Origin: Acidovorax soli
GTDB lineage: Bacteria; Pseudomonadota; Gammaproteobacteria; Burkholderiales; Burkholderiaceae_C
Length of the DNA stretch: 64,000 nucleotides
Direction: 5' to 3'
Assembly (NCBI RefSeq): GCF_014207955.1
Contig: NZ_JACHLK010000005.1
Coordinates: forward strand, 1-64,000
A program made the translations under genes and the position numbers. Below, one piece after another: positions 18,501 through 26,708 of this stretch (positions are counted from its first letter, which is position 1; the number at the start of each line of letters is the position of its first letter). The notes beneath the pieces were generated by a model. That model did no database searches and was not told the DNA's origin. It worked only from the letters and a program-made list of their open reading frames with translations.

Positions 18501-19446
18501 GGCTCTCGCCATCGGAGGGGCGCAGCGCCAGCACGGTCTGCAGCTGCTCTTCGGCGCGCTCGGTGTTGCCCTGGTCCAAGGCCACGCGGGCGGCGTTGCG
18601 CGCGATGTTGGCGGGGTCGCGCGCCGCACGCTCGGCACGCTCCACGGCCTGCTGCATGGCGGCCAGGCGCTCCACCATGGCCTGGTCACCGGGGTAGCGC
18701 TGCAGAAAGCTGCGCACGCGCGGCAGGTTGCCGGCGGTGTTGGGCAGCCGGTCCACCGCGCGGCGCCACAGGTCCTGCAACTGCTGGGCGTTCACGTCGG
18801 GTTGTTTGGAGAGCGCTTCGATCTCCTGCACCACGGCCGTGGGGTTTTCGCCGCCGTACATGCGCATCTCTAGCTGGGCCAGGCGGTAGCGCGACTCGCC
18901 CGTGTCCTGGTAGAGCTTGCCCAGCTGGCGCACGGACTCGCTGCCCTTGGCGCCCGAGCCCCCCATGATCTGGTGGTATTCGAGCGCCAGGCCGCCGAGT
19001 TCGGGCGGGCCCTGCGGGAACAGCTCACGCGCCAGGTCGGCGGCCTCGGCCTTGCGGCCGGCGCGCGCCATCAGGCGCATCTGCGAGAGCTTTTCGCGCT
19101 CGGGGCCGTACACGCGCACCAGGGTTTCGAGCTCCTGCGTGACCTTGTGCTGGGGGTGGCGGGTGCGCAGCGTCTCCAGGATGCGCTTGGCCTCCTCGGT
19201 CTTCTTCTCGCGCAGGGCTAGGTCACCCAGGGCGCCCAGGCCCTGGGGGGAGTAGGGGTCCATGGCCAGCAGCTTGTCGATCAGCTGGCGCGCCATGTCG
19301 GGCCGGTTCTTCGATGCCCACAGGCGCGCGCCGCTGAGCAGCTCGGCCTCGATGGCGGGCGGTGCGCTGGCCAGCACGCCGTGGCTGGCGGGCAGGCAGG
19401 CGGCCGCCAGCAGGGTGAGCGAGGGCAGCCATTGGCGGGAGGGCAT
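15547..19446 (-). CDS. bcsC: Cellulose export protein BcsC (TPR scaffold and outer-membrane pore)
   Basis: Periplasmic TPR scaffold plus outer-membrane beta-barrel through which cellulose leaves the cell. The 1299-aa protein begins with a signal peptide (MPSRQWLPSLTLLAAACLPA, cleavage near VLASA). It continues with many TPR repeats (for example NTERAEEQLQTVLALRPSDG, NAEALTTLASIRDL) over about 850 residues and ends with the BCSC_C barrel domain terminating in VQPYSSF, with a terminal aromatic residue typical of outer-membrane proteins. It is somewhat longer than E. coli BcsC (about 1157 aa). It starts 5 bases after the bcsZ stop; bcsE follows with one base between. Confidence 0.95.
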   Translation of the reverse strand: MPSRQWLPSLTLLAAACLPASHGVLASAPPAIEAELLSGARLWASKNRPDMARQLIDKLLAMDPYSPQGLGALGDLALREKKTEEAKRILETLRTRHPQHKVTQELETLVRVYGPEREKLSQMRLMARAGRKAEAADLARELFPQGPPELGGLALEYHQIMGGSGAKGSESVRQLGKLYQDTGESRYRLAQLEMRMYGGENPTAVVQEIEALSKQPDVNAQQLQDLWRRAVDRLPNTAGNLPRVRSFLQRYPGDQAMVERLAAMQQAVERAERAARDPANIARNAARVALDQGNTERAEEQLQTVLALRPSDGESLGNLGMIRLRQGQHGEAQDLFGQAFALTRQGKWKDLQATARFWGYLRQADVALEKNELATAADLAGRALAMQPNNAEALTTLASIRDLQGERTQAEALYQSALKAEANNSSAFKGLAGLYARTGRAGEALALLEKASASDATLGDKLVGTRADILGAQADEHLAAQRLSAAMRTLESAVLLTPDDAWLRHRLARLYLRLNLPREALSVMDDGVARTTASAPMAAEDRSAMRYARALVRSAVDDDQGALSDLAQIPTAAQTDAMRALVQRSTVKSLVAQGGASRSPAEAQALLDRAEQVAGNDAELLYAVANTWFRRAQPARGVAVFDRLAARSPSLPMEVQLDHALLLNRAQDDVGLAARLPALLQSPGWSAEQETRLVALYTAHRERLIEQQRQAGRLGEALRLARQPLQLPDTPATAQQRTQTQARLLLAAGEYADAARLLAPLAQTQPESLEIRMGLADALSRLGDAQATTVHALWLQEHLPPADAGQQLALLRIWQRVGRMDEARALSVRLLQDFPQDSDVLLHAARLERANRNYAQALVFFRSALTLETRGAALPAEPAPGEPAEAEAPLKLQQSYALSLPVDTAVVAKIQGEIDAIEARRQVWIEAAHTGLRKNSTEGISSLRGWERPVVAWMPRGYDGHYFLHVDRVKLDAGELPADGSDFTDFGQIAALPPNSPLLYRRQRGMGTNLGFGFVGDDFQWDIGATGVAFPVTNLVGGVARTGTLGRYGYKLEAFRRPITGSLLSYAGARDPITGQVWGGVVATGAAGRLSTDFGPYSASASLNLAALTGKNVETNTRAQLRVAVDRDVWKSDASVVNTGVTFSAWHYGKDLSEYSFGHGGYYSPRSYASIALPIEWSGRKGAFTWLARGAISVSRSSSADTDYFPQSALLQSLARARLAESGSVPVYTGSSGSGFGRSFRGVLEYQVNKNLSLGAQLELDRSAYYAPTNLMVYGRYRFDPVLAPLENRPRPVQPYSSF

Positions 19447-19451
19447 TCGGA

Positions 19452-20606
19452 TCAAGGTTTCCACCGCACGATGAGCTGGCCGGTGGCCGTGAAGCGGTAC
19501 TGCCCGTCGAAGGCGCCCTGGCCGAACAGGGCCAGGGTCTGCTCGTAGTAGGCCGTGGGCCGCAGGGGGCGGGCCTCCAGGCGCATGCGCTGCGATTGCA
19601 GGGCCTTGTCGTCGCCGACGGCGCGCAGAAAGGGCAGCATCGCGGCCGAGAAGCCCGAGGGCGCCGGGCCCGAGGCCTGGCCGGTCAGGATGTCGATGGA
19701 CTCGGGCGGGTAGCCCTGGTCGCGCACGTAGCGCGCCATGGGCGCCAGGGTGTCGAGCAAGGCCTTGCGGCCCGGCGCGTCGGGGTGCATCACGCCGGCC
19801 CAGAGGTAGACGCGGATGGCGTTGTAGGTGCCCTGGCCCTTTTCCTTGCCTTCGGTGTCGACCAGGAAACCCTGCTTGGCGTCGTACACCGTCCAGTCGG
19901 GCGTGAAGCCCTTGGGCGACGAGCCGCGGATGACCTTGAGCGAGCTTTCCACCAGGGGCTTCCACTGCGGGTCCAGGTCGCTGGCGGCCAGCCAGTGCAT
20001 CAGGTGCATGGGCAGGTAGCTGGGGTTCAGGCGCCAGCGGCCATTGGCCTGCACAAAGCCCTTGGGTGCGGGCAGCAGCGTGGGGCCCAGGCCCGGGATG
20101 TCGGCGGTTTCCTCGCGCAGCACGCGCGCGGCGAGCAGGGCCGACAGGGCGCGGTAGCTGCGCTCGTTCCACAGCCGGCCGGCCTCGCCCAGGGCGTAGG
20201 CGATCCACAGGTCGGCGTCGGAGGCGGCGTTGCTGTCGATCACGCCCCAGGTGCCATCGGGGCGCTTGCCCCAGAGCCAGGCGGGCAGGCGTGCCGTCAT
20301 GTCGCCGCCGCACAGGTTGTTCTCGGTCCAGCGCAGCAGCTTGTCGAACATCGGCCGGTCGTTGGCCACCAGCGCGAAGAACAGCGCGTAGGCCTGGCCT
20401 TCGGAGTAGGTCTGGCCGCCGCCATCGTCATCGGAGACCACGCGGCCGCCTTCGTTGATGAACTGGGCCTTGAAGGCATCCCAGGCGGGCCAGGCCAGGC
20501 GGCCGGCGGCGCTCGCCTGCTGGGCCCGTGCCGTGGGCAGGCTGGCCAGCAGGGCGGCACCGGCGCCGGCCTGCAGTGCCGTGCGGCGCGACAGGAACTC
20601 AGTCAT
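19452..20606 (-). CDS. bcsZ: Periplasmic endo-beta-1,4-glucanase BcsZ (GH8)
   Basis: GH8 cellulase of 384 aa that trims cellulose in the periplasm and is needed for orderly export. The catalytic-acid region TYSEGQAYALFFAL and the GH8 segment VIDSNAASDADLWIAYAL are present. The N-terminus MTEFLSRRTALQAGAGAALL has twin arginines, a hydrophobic stretch and an ARAQ cleavage-like site, so export by Tat rather than Sec is plausible. The ATG at 20606 overlaps the bcsB stop by 8 bases; a longer start at 20651 would overlap bcsB further and is rejected. Confidence 0.94.
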   Translation of the reverse strand: MTEFLSRRTALQAGAGAALLASLPTARAQQASAAGRLAWPAWDAFKAQFINEGGRVVSDDDGGGQTYSEGQAYALFFALVANDRPMFDKLLRWTENNLCGGDMTARLPAWLWGKRPDGTWGVIDSNAASDADLWIAYALGEAGRLWNERSYRALSALLAARVLREETADIPGLGPTLLPAPKGFVQANGRWRLNPSYLPMHLMHWLAASDLDPQWKPLVESSLKVIRGSSPKGFTPDWTVYDAKQGFLVDTEGKEKGQGTYNAIRVYLWAGVMHPDAPGRKALLDTLAPMARYVRDQGYPPESIDILTGQASGPAPSGFSAAMLPFLRAVGDDKALQSQRMRLEARPLRPTAYYEQTLALFGQGAFDGQYRFTATGQLIVRWKP

Positions 20607-23076
20607 TGCGGGCCGCCAGTCGGCGCCGTGCCATGCTGCGCAGCGCGGCATAGACGATGAAGGTCAGGAGCAGGCCGGTGCCGATGCCCACCAGGGCCAG
20701 CAGCAGCGGGTGGCTGTGCATGTGGAACCACAGGCGCTGCCACCAGGGCAGGTCGCCCACGTAGTACACGGGCTTGATGCGGAAGCTCTCGATCGCGTCG
20801 CCGCGCATCAGTCCCAGGTCGCCGCGCAGGCTCTTGATCTTGCCCGCGTCGTTCAGGCCCAGGCTCAAGAGGGACATGGCCTCCTTGTCGGTGGCCGTGA
20901 GCGCCACCACGCTGCGCCCGCCCGACAGGGGGGACTCGAAGCCCGTGACGGCCGCCAGCGGGCCGTTGCCCTGCAGGATCGCCTGGCCGCCCGAGGCCGA
21001 CAGGCGCTGGTTGGATTCGAGGTTGAACAGGTCGATGAAGGAGCCCATGGCACGCTCCAGCGGCTGCACCGAGCGCGCGCCCGCCGCCAGCAGGGCCGGC
21101 AGGTGGCTGTGCCACTTCTGCAGCAGGCCATCGCTGTCGGCCTGCGAGATCACCAGGATGTCGGTGTCCGCAGCCTTGTCGGCGTCGGCCGCACGCAGCA
21201 GCTTGAAGCGCGTGCCGGGGTAGCCGGTGGAGGCGCTCATGCGGCCCACGGCGGTGAGGAAGACCTCCACGTCCGAGGTCGTGGGCTGGTTGGGCAGGAT
21301 GATGGAGGTCTGCGCCAGGTCGGGCACCCGCGTGAAGGGGAAGCCGCTGTTGGCATAGGCCGCCAGGTTGGGCATGGCCAGGTAGTGGCGGAAGGCCGTG
21401 AGGTCGATGGTGGACTGCGGGTCGATGGCCGCGTACAGCTCGGTCGGCGGTGCGGACTTGCAGCGGCCCAGGTCGTTGGGCGGGATCTGGAAGGCGAACT
21501 GCAGCTGGTTGTCGCCGCCGATCATGAAGGCCGGGATCTTCAGGTCCGAGCGCGTCTGGGCGTTGCCGTCGTCGAACAGCGGCAGCATCACCGTGCTCTT
21601 GCCGCTGGTGCGGTCCTCGCGCGACTGCAGCGGGTAGGACTGGATGAACTGGTTGTTGATCGAGATGTTCAGCGCGCCATGGTCCGACACGCTGTTGGGC
21701 GTGTAGCGGTAGGTCAGGTCCAGCGGCACGCCCTTGGCGTTCCAGGTGAACAGGTCGGGCGCCATGCGCGTGTAGACGTTCACCGTGTCGTTGAGCACCG
21801 AGCCGCGCAGCTGCAGGTCGGCTGCGCTCTGCACCAGTTCGGCCAGGCGCACCGGGCGCTTGGTGGTGATCCAGCGCGGCGCGTCGTAGGGCTTGGCCAG
21901 TTCGGGGTAGTCGAGCGACTTGACGGCGATGGTCTGGCCCGAGAGCACGGCCTTGCCCAGGGCCAGCGCATCGGCGGCCAACTGCACCTGGGCATCGTCC
22001 TTGCCCAGCACCAGCAGCAGCTTGGCACCGGGGACCTCGGGGTGGGGCACCACGGAGAGCGTGGGTTCGGTGACCGGCGCCATCGCCTGCAGGAAGGCGG
22101 GGCGGTTGTCGTTGGTGGCCAGCACCACGGCGTGCTGGCGCGGCAGCTGGTTCTCGAACGCCGGGAACTGGTTGCCGCGGTAGCCGGCGAGCATGCCGAT
22201 CCAGCTGGCGATGGAACCCGAGGCCTTGAGCGTGCCCGTGCTGGGCTTGCTGCCGTAGACGAAGGGCAGGTTCACCGGCCGGTTGTCGCGCGGATCGAAG
22301 AAGGGCGCGGGCAGCAGGGCCAGGTCATCGCGCAGCGGGATCTGGCGCAGCGACAGGTCGAGCTGGCTCTCGTTGCTGATGGTGGCCCACAGGCTCGAAT
22401 GGTTGGGCGCCTCGCATTCCATCGTGTAGTGGCCGATGAACTGGAAGCGAAAGCGGTTGTAGTCGGTGAAGTAGCGCGGGTCGATATTGAGCTCGACCGT
22501 CTGCGGCGTGCCCAAGCGCTCCTTGTCGAGCACGATGGTCTGCAGCGTCTCGTCGTTGAGGATCACCTTGAGGTGCGACAGGCTGGGGATCAGCGCGGGC
22601 GAGAGCGTGAAGGTCAGGCGCAGCCGGGCGGCCTCCACCACCTCGTCGCGCCGCACGCCCACGCCGATACTCGCTTCGCTCTCCACGCCGCGCAGGGAGA
22701 CGGGGCGCGCCAGGCCCAGGTCCTTGAGGCTGGTCTTCCACTGGCGCAGGGGCAAGGCCGGTGCGGCAGGCGCTGCCACAGCTGTGGCACCTGCCGCGGG
22801 GGCAGGGCTCGCGGCCACGGCCGGGGCCGCCGCAGCGGCAGCCGCTGCTGCACGGGCTGCACGCGCCCGGGCGCGCTCCTTGGCCGGCGATTCCTGGGCC
22901 GAGGTCGCCTGGGCATGGGCGAGGGGAAGCGGGGCGGCGGTCCATCCCAGGGCCATCAACGCAGCCAGCAGGGGAACTGTTTGGGTGGTTTTTCGACGAG
23001 AGATCACGGTGCTTTGGAAGGTGTTCTGGCGTGGTGGTGCAAAGGGCGCCCGCGACATATCGGCCCACGATGTCAT
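20599..23076 (-). CDS. bcsB: Cellulose synthase regulatory subunit BcsB
   Basis: Periplasmic, membrane-anchored partner of BcsA, up to 825 aa. It has an Ala/Arg-rich N-terminal region, long carbohydrate-binding and flavodoxin-like domains (for example RFQFIGHYTMECEAPNHSSL, typical of BcsB), and a C-terminal transmembrane anchor (LLLALVGIGTGLLLTFIVYA). The start is uncertain. The ATGs at 23076 and 23058 lack a clear Shine-Dalgarno; a GTG at 23007 would place VISRRKTTQTVPLLAALMAL at the front as a cleaner signal peptide. It is the first gene of the bcs operon, separated from its usual neighbour bcsA. Confidence 0.92.
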   Translation of the reverse strand: MTSWADMSRAPFAPPRQNTFQSTVISRRKTTQTVPLLAALMALGWTAAPLPLAHAQATSAQESPAKERARARAARAAAAAAAAAPAVAASPAPAAGATAVAAPAAPALPLRQWKTSLKDLGLARPVSLRGVESEASIGVGVRRDEVVEAARLRLTFTLSPALIPSLSHLKVILNDETLQTIVLDKERLGTPQTVELNIDPRYFTDYNRFRFQFIGHYTMECEAPNHSSLWATISNESQLDLSLRQIPLRDDLALLPAPFFDPRDNRPVNLPFVYGSKPSTGTLKASGSIASWIGMLAGYRGNQFPAFENQLPRQHAVVLATNDNRPAFLQAMAPVTEPTLSVVPHPEVPGAKLLLVLGKDDAQVQLAADALALGKAVLSGQTIAVKSLDYPELAKPYDAPRWITTKRPVRLAELVQSAADLQLRGSVLNDTVNVYTRMAPDLFTWNAKGVPLDLTYRYTPNSVSDHGALNISINNQFIQSYPLQSREDRTSGKSTVMLPLFDDGNAQTRSDLKIPAFMIGGDNQLQFAFQIPPNDLGRCKSAPPTELYAAIDPQSTIDLTAFRHYLAMPNLAAYANSGFPFTRVPDLAQTSIILPNQPTTSDVEVFLTAVGRMSASTGYPGTRFKLLRAADADKAADTDILVISQADSDGLLQKWHSHLPALLAAGARSVQPLERAMGSFIDLFNLESNQRLSASGGQAILQGNGPLAAVTGFESPLSGGRSVVALTATDKEAMSLLSLGLNDAGKIKSLRGDLGLMRGDAIESFRIKPVYYVGDLPWWQRLWFHMHSHPLLLALVGIGTGLLLTFIVYAALRSMARRRLAARND

Positions 23077-23336
23077 TGGCGTGACAAAGTGTATTGATAA
23101 ATTTTGACTATGGAATGCAGAAAGACACTAGTTTGCAATTTGGGCACAAAGAGACAGGTCGCGTACCTGCCGGTACGCAGGAAAAAACCGATTGGATGCG
23201 CAGGCAGAAAAAATATTCCTGTCGCGCAAAATTCACGCTGGCTTTGGTCGGGAAAGCAGGCCGTGCCCGACCGGTGGTGGGCGTGGCAGAGGTGGGGTGG
23301 GAGGGGGCGGCCGCCTGGCTGGCGCCGGAAACAAGA
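23077..23336 (-). promoter_or_regulatory. Upstream region of the bcs operon, with an inverted repeat
   Basis: About 260 bases between bcsB and the tRNA terminator hold no gene. The part near bcsB is AT-rich, as expected for the operon promoter, but no convincing -35/-10 pair was found. A perfect 7-bp inverted repeat with a 4-base loop lies at 23161-23178, about 85 bases before the bcsB start, and could be an operator. Confidence 0.4.
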
Positions 23337-23368
23337 AAGCCGATGCTCCTGTTCGGATGCATCGGCTT
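23330..23368 (-). terminator. Terminator of tRNA-Lys
   Basis: A perfect 10-bp inverted repeat (23337-23346 with 23359-23368, 12-base loop) is followed on the minus strand by a T-rich stretch (TTTCTTGTTT). It lies 22 bases after the tRNA 3' end and insulates the bcs operon from tRNA transcription. Confidence 0.85.
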
Positions 23369-23390
23369 CATGTGCCTTGCGGCTGAGATT

Positions 23391-23466
23391 TGGTGGGTCC
23401 TGAGTGACTCGAACACTCGACCTACGGATTAAGAGTCCGCTGCTCTACCAACTGAGCTAAGAACCC
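23391..23466 (-). tRNA. tRNA-Lys, anticodon CUU
   Basis: 76 bases including an encoded 3' CCA. The acceptor stem GGGTTCT pairs with AGGACCC. The D-arm has AGCTCAGTTGGTAGAGC. The anticodon loop is CTCTTAA, giving anticodon CTT, which reads AAG lysine codons. The T-arm has GTTCGAGTC. All four arms fold normally. Confidence 0.97.
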
Positions 23467-23507
23467 AAATCTTTTGTTGATCTGTCTGCATCGCTGCAGA
23501 GCCTCGA

Positions 23508-23537
23508 ATTATGCACTAGTTTTTGGGGCGTTGGCAA
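23508..23537 (-). promoter_or_regulatory. Promoter of tRNA-Lys
   Basis: On the minus strand TTGCCA (23537-23532), an 18-base spacer and CATAAT (23513-23508) each match 5 of 6 sigma-70 consensus bases. A GC-rich stretch follows the -10, as in stringently controlled stable-RNA promoters. Transcription would start about 35 bases before the mature 5' end. Confidence 0.7.
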
Positions 23538-23567
23538 ATCCGAACCAAATTTCTTCACTTTTTTCAC

Positions 23568-24461
23568 TCACGGCATCGCATTGCGGCTGGCCAGCTCCAC
23601 AAACAGGCCGCTGTGGTCCAGCTCGCCCAGGCCGTGCTCCACCCCCTGGGCGTACAGCGCCTCGAACAGTTCGGTGATGGGCGCATCGAAGCCGATCTCG
23701 CTGGCCGTGGCCAGGGCGTTGCGCATGTCCTTGAGCTGCACGGTCATGCGGCCCTGGGGGGCGAAGTTGCGCTCCACCATGCGCTGGCCGTGCAGCTGCA
23801 GGATGCGGCTGTCGGCAAAGCCGCCGCTGATGGCTTCGCGCACCTTGGCCATGTCGGCCCCGCCCTTGGCGGCAAACAGCAGAGCCTCGGCCACGGCGCC
23901 GATGGTGATGCCCACGATCATCTGGTTGGCCAGCTTGGCGAGCTGGCCTGCGCCGTGCGGTCCCACGTGCGTGGCCCGGCCAAAGGCCGCGAAGACAGGC
24001 TGGGCGCGCGCATAGTCCTCGGGCCGGCCCCCGGCCATGATGGCCAGGGTGCCGTTCTCGGCCCCCACGGTGCCGCCGGAAACCGGGGCGTCGAGGTGGG
24101 CGATGCCCATCTCGCCCAGGCGGGCCGCGTGGTCGCGCGCCTCGCGCGGCTGGATCGAGGCCATGTCGATGAACAGTGCATCGCGGCGCAGGGCCTGGGC
24201 CGCACCCAGCCCGAACAGTACCTCGCCCACCACGGGGCCGTTGGCCAGCAGGCTGATCACCACGTCCGCGCCGGCCACGGCATCGCGCACATCGGAGTGC
24301 ACGGTGATGCCATCGGCCGCGAGCGGCTCGGCCGCCGCACGCGTGCGGTTCCAGGCATGCACCTCGTGGCCGGCGGCGTGCAGCCGGCGCGCCATGGGCG
24401 CGCCCATCATGCCGATGCCCAGGACGGCGGTGCGCAGGCGAGGGGTGTTGTTGTTGTTCAT
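23568..24461 (-). CDS. NAD(P)-dependent 3-hydroxyisobutyrate-dehydrogenase-like oxidoreductase
   Basis: Beta-hydroxyacid dehydrogenase of about 297 aa. The N-terminal Rossmann motif is VLGIGMMGAPMARRLHAAGH. The substrate-binding signature appears as DAPVSGGTVGAENGTLAIMAGG. The catalytic Lys region is GAGQLAKLANQMIVG. The ATG at 24461 is chosen because GGAGAC lies 7 bases upstream; an in-frame start at 24503 would add 14 residues before the Rossmann fold. Members reduce or oxidise tartronate semialdehyde, 3-hydroxyisobutyrate and related acids, and the substrate is not clear here. The gene is divergent from the alpha/beta hydrolase gene. Confidence 0.88.
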   Translation of the reverse strand: MNNNNTPRLRTAVLGIGMMGAPMARRLHAAGHEVHAWNRTRAAAEPLAADGITVHSDVRDAVAGADVVISLLANGPVVGEVLFGLGAAQALRRDALFIDMASIQPREARDHAARLGEMGIAHLDAPVSGGTVGAENGTLAIMAGGRPEDYARAQPVFAAFGRATHVGPHGAGQLAKLANQMIVGITIGAVAEALLFAAKGGADMAKVREAISGGFADSRILQLHGQRMVERNFAPQGRMTVQLKDMRNALATASEIGFDAPITELFEALYAQGVEHGLGELDHSGLFVELASRNAMP

Positions 24462-24589
24462 GGTCTGTCTCCGGGTGTGCTTGCTGGTCTCTGCCGCCAT
24501 CATCGGCGCTTTTTGCCGCGCCAGCCTGTCAGCGGGCTTGCAGTCGGCGTCGCTTGCCAGGATGATGTTGCGCCAGAGGAGAACACCCC

Positions 24590-25486
24590 ATGGCCCTGGA
24601 CACGAAAACGCCGCACGACCCCTCCTGGCTGGAGCTGATGTACAACAACCGGGCCCTGGTGCCCGAGCATGTGAACTACTTCGCGCGCTGGGCCAAGGAG
24701 TCGGCCCAGGTGCGGGCCGAGCACCCCTGCGTGCCCGACCTGGCCTATGGCAAGGGCACGCGCGAGACCCTGGATGTGTTTCCCACCACCCAGCTGCCGC
24801 CCGGCTCCGGCAAGGGGGCGCCGGTGCTGGTCTTCATCCACGGCGGCTACTGGCGTGCGCTCGACAAGTCCGACCACTCCTTCATCGCGCCGGCCTTCAA
24901 CCGCGAGGGCGTCTGCGTGGTGGTGGTCAACTATGCGCTGTGCCCGGGCACGCCCGAGGCGCCGGTGGGCATTCCCCAGATCATGCGGCAGATGGAAAAG
25001 GCCATTGCCTGGATCTGGCAGAACATTGGGCGCTATGGAGGCGATCCGCACCGCATCACGGTGGCAGGCCATTCGGCAGGTGGGCAACTGGCGGCCATGC
25101 TGCTCACCAGCGTCTGGCCCCTGATCGGCAACCTGCCCGATGGCGCGGTGCGCAACGCGCTGTCGATCTCGGGCCTGCACGACCTTGATCCGCTGATGCA
25201 TACGCCCTTTTTGCAGGAGACGCTCAAGCTCACCGAGCAGCAGGTGCTGCAGTACAGCCCGGCCCGCCTGCAGGCACCCGGCCAGGGCATGCTGTACTGC
25301 GCCGTGGGCGGTGACGAGAGCCCGGAGTTCCTGCGCCAGGCGCGCCTGGTGCAGGACGCCTGGGGCTCGGCCGCCGTGCCGCGCTGCCAGGTGCAGGAGG
25401 GCCTGAACCATTTCAGCATCGTCGATGCCCTGGCCAAGCCCGGGCATGACGTGCACCATATGGCGCTCATCCTGCTGAGGGCCTGA
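24590..25486 (+). CDS. Alpha/beta hydrolase (esterase / arylformamidase-like)
   Basis: Cytoplasmic hydrolase of 298 aa with no signal peptide. The oxyanion motif HGGYW (in VFIHGGYWRALDKSDH) and nucleophile elbow GHSAGG (in VAGHSAGGQLAAML) are those of the HSL/kynurenine-formamidase-like group. A late Asp region (VGGDESPEF) and a late His (LNHFSIVD) complete the expected triad. The HGGYW form suggests N-formylkynurenine-type amidase activity or a related esterase. No kynurenine pathway genes are near, so function is not settled. The gene converges on guaC. Confidence 0.82.
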   Translation: MALDTKTPHDPSWLELMYNNRALVPEHVNYFARWAKESAQVRAEHPCVPDLAYGKGTRETLDVFPTTQLPPGSGKGAPVLVFIHGGYWRALDKSDHSFIAPAFNREGVCVVVVNYALCPGTPEAPVGIPQIMRQMEKAIAWIWQNIGRYGGDPHRITVAGHSAGGQLAAMLLTSVWPLIGNLPDGAVRNALSISGLHDLDPLMHTPFLQETLKLTEQQVLQYSPARLQAPGQGMLYCAVGGDESPEFLRQARLVQDAWGSAAVPRCQVQEGLNHFSIVDALAKPGHDVHHMALILLRA

Positions 25487-25502
25487 GGCCGGCCCCTGGG
25501 GT

Positions 25503-26480
25503 TTACATCAGCAGGTGCTCGCCCGCGTTGTCGCCGCCCAGGATCACGTAGTTCACCTTGCGGATGTCCATGAGCTTCTTGCCGCCGGCGTAGCTGATGG
25601 AGCTTTGCACGTCCTGTTCCATCTCGACCAGTGTGTTGGCCAGCTTGCCCTTGATGGGTTCGAGGATGCGCTTGCCCTCGACGTGCTTGTACTCGCCCTT
25701 GTTGAAGTCGCTGGCCGAGCCGTAGTACTCCTTGTACAGGGCGCCGTCGAGTTCCACGGTCTTGCCGGGCGATTCCTCGTGCCCCGCGAACAGCGAGCCG
25801 ATCATGACCATGCTGGCGCCGAAGCGGATGCTCTTGGCGATGTCGCCATGGCTGCGGATGCCGCCGTCGGCAATGATGGGCTTGGTGGCCACGCGCGCGC
25901 ACCACTTGAGCGCCGACAGCTGCCAGCCGCCCGTGCCGAAACCGGTCTTGAGCTTGGTGATGCAGACCTTGCCCGGGCCCACGCCCACCTTGGTGGCGTC
26001 GGCGCCCCAGTTCTCCAGGTCGATCACCGCCTCGGGCGTGGCCACGTTGCCGGCGATCACGAAGGTGGCGGGCAGCTTGGACTTGAGGTAGCCGATCATG
26101 TTCTTCACGCTGTCGGCATGGCCGTGCGCGATGTCGATGGTCACGTACTCGGGAGTGATGCCGGCCGCGGCCAGTTGGTCCACGGTGTCGTAGTCGGGTT
26201 GCTTGACGCCCAGCGAGATCGAGGCGAAGCAGCCCTTGGCGTGCATGTCCTTGACGAACTGCACGTTGTCCAGGTCGAAGCGGTGCATGACGTAGAAGTA
26301 GCCGTTTTGCGCCATCCAGGCGCAGATGCTCTCGTCCACCACCGTCTTCATGTTGGCGGGTACGACCGGCAGGCGGAAGGTGCGCCCGCCCAGCTCCACG
26401 CCGGCATCGCATTCCGAGCGGCTTTCCACCCGGCACTTGCGCGGCAGCAAGAGGATATTGTCGTAGTCGAAGATTTCCAT
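25503..26480 (-). CDS. guaC: GMP reductase GuaC
   Basis: Converts GMP to IMP with NADPH in purine salvage. The 325-aa TIM-barrel enzyme begins [20 protein letters not shown]. It has the catalytic-cysteine loop [20 protein letters not shown] and the phosphate-binding [20 protein letters not shown]. Its length and the lack of CBS domains fit the GuaC type rather than IMP dehydrogenase. The ATG at 26480 is chosen by family length; another in-frame ATG at 26498 would add 6 residues. The leader upstream contains two more hairpins. Confidence 0.93.
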   Translation of the reverse strand: MEIFDYDNILLLPRKCRVESRSECDAGVELGGRTFRLPVVPANMKTVVDESICAWMAQNGYFYVMHRFDLDNVQFVKDMHAKGCFASISLGVKQPDYDTVDQLAAAGITPEYVTIDIAHGHADSVKNMIGYLKSKLPATFVIAGNVATPEAVIDLENWGADATKVGVGPGKVCITKLKTGFGTGGWQLSALKWCARVATKPIIADGGIRSHGDIAKSIRFGASMVMIGSLFAGHEESPGKTVELDGALYKEYYGSASDFNKGEYKHVEGKRILEPIKGKLANTLVEMEQDVQSSISYAGGKKLMDIRKVNYVILGGDNAGEHLLM

Positions 26481-26505
26481 GAGATTTCCAAGCTCCATAA
26501 AAGGA

Positions 26506-26582
26506 CACAGCAAACCAATTTCTGCTGTGGTGGGCGCTTGGCCTGGAGACCGGCTCTGCGGTTGCGTTCGAGAAGAACGCAA
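26506..26582 (-). promoter_or_regulatory. Two hairpins in the guaC leader
   Basis: Perfect inverted repeats lie at 26506-26529 (7-bp arms, 10-base loop) and 26562-26582 (8-bp arms, 5-base loop), between the terminator at 26605 and the guaC start. Neither has a U-run. They may be operators or leader RNA structures. No known purine riboswitch core was recognised. Confidence 0.45.
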
Positions 26583-26604
26583 CGAACCCTGCTGTGCGCA
26601 GGCG

Positions 26605-26639
26605 CAAAAAAACCGGGCTGCAAGAAACTTGGGCCCGGT
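26605..26639 (-). terminator. Rho-independent terminator upstream of guaC
   Basis: A 7-bp stem (26612-26618 with 26633-26639, 14-base loop) is followed on the minus strand by seven T residues. It most likely ends the transcript of the secreted-protein gene at 26709-27425. If transcription starts further upstream, it could act as an attenuator for guaC. Confidence 0.78.
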
Positions 26640-26708
26640 GATTGATTCTACCCGCGCCAGCGCGCGCCGGTATATCCCTACTCGTATCTACCCCATCGGC
26701 ATCGGGTT

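Noticed and set aside
23391..23466. tRNA-Lys as attachment site of an integrated element
   Set aside because: No integrase gene and no second copy of the tRNA 3' end were noticed, and both flanks look like ordinary chromosome.
26483..26640. Purine riboswitch before guaC
   Set aside because: Hairpins are present but no conserved purine-aptamer core or three-way junction could be recognised.
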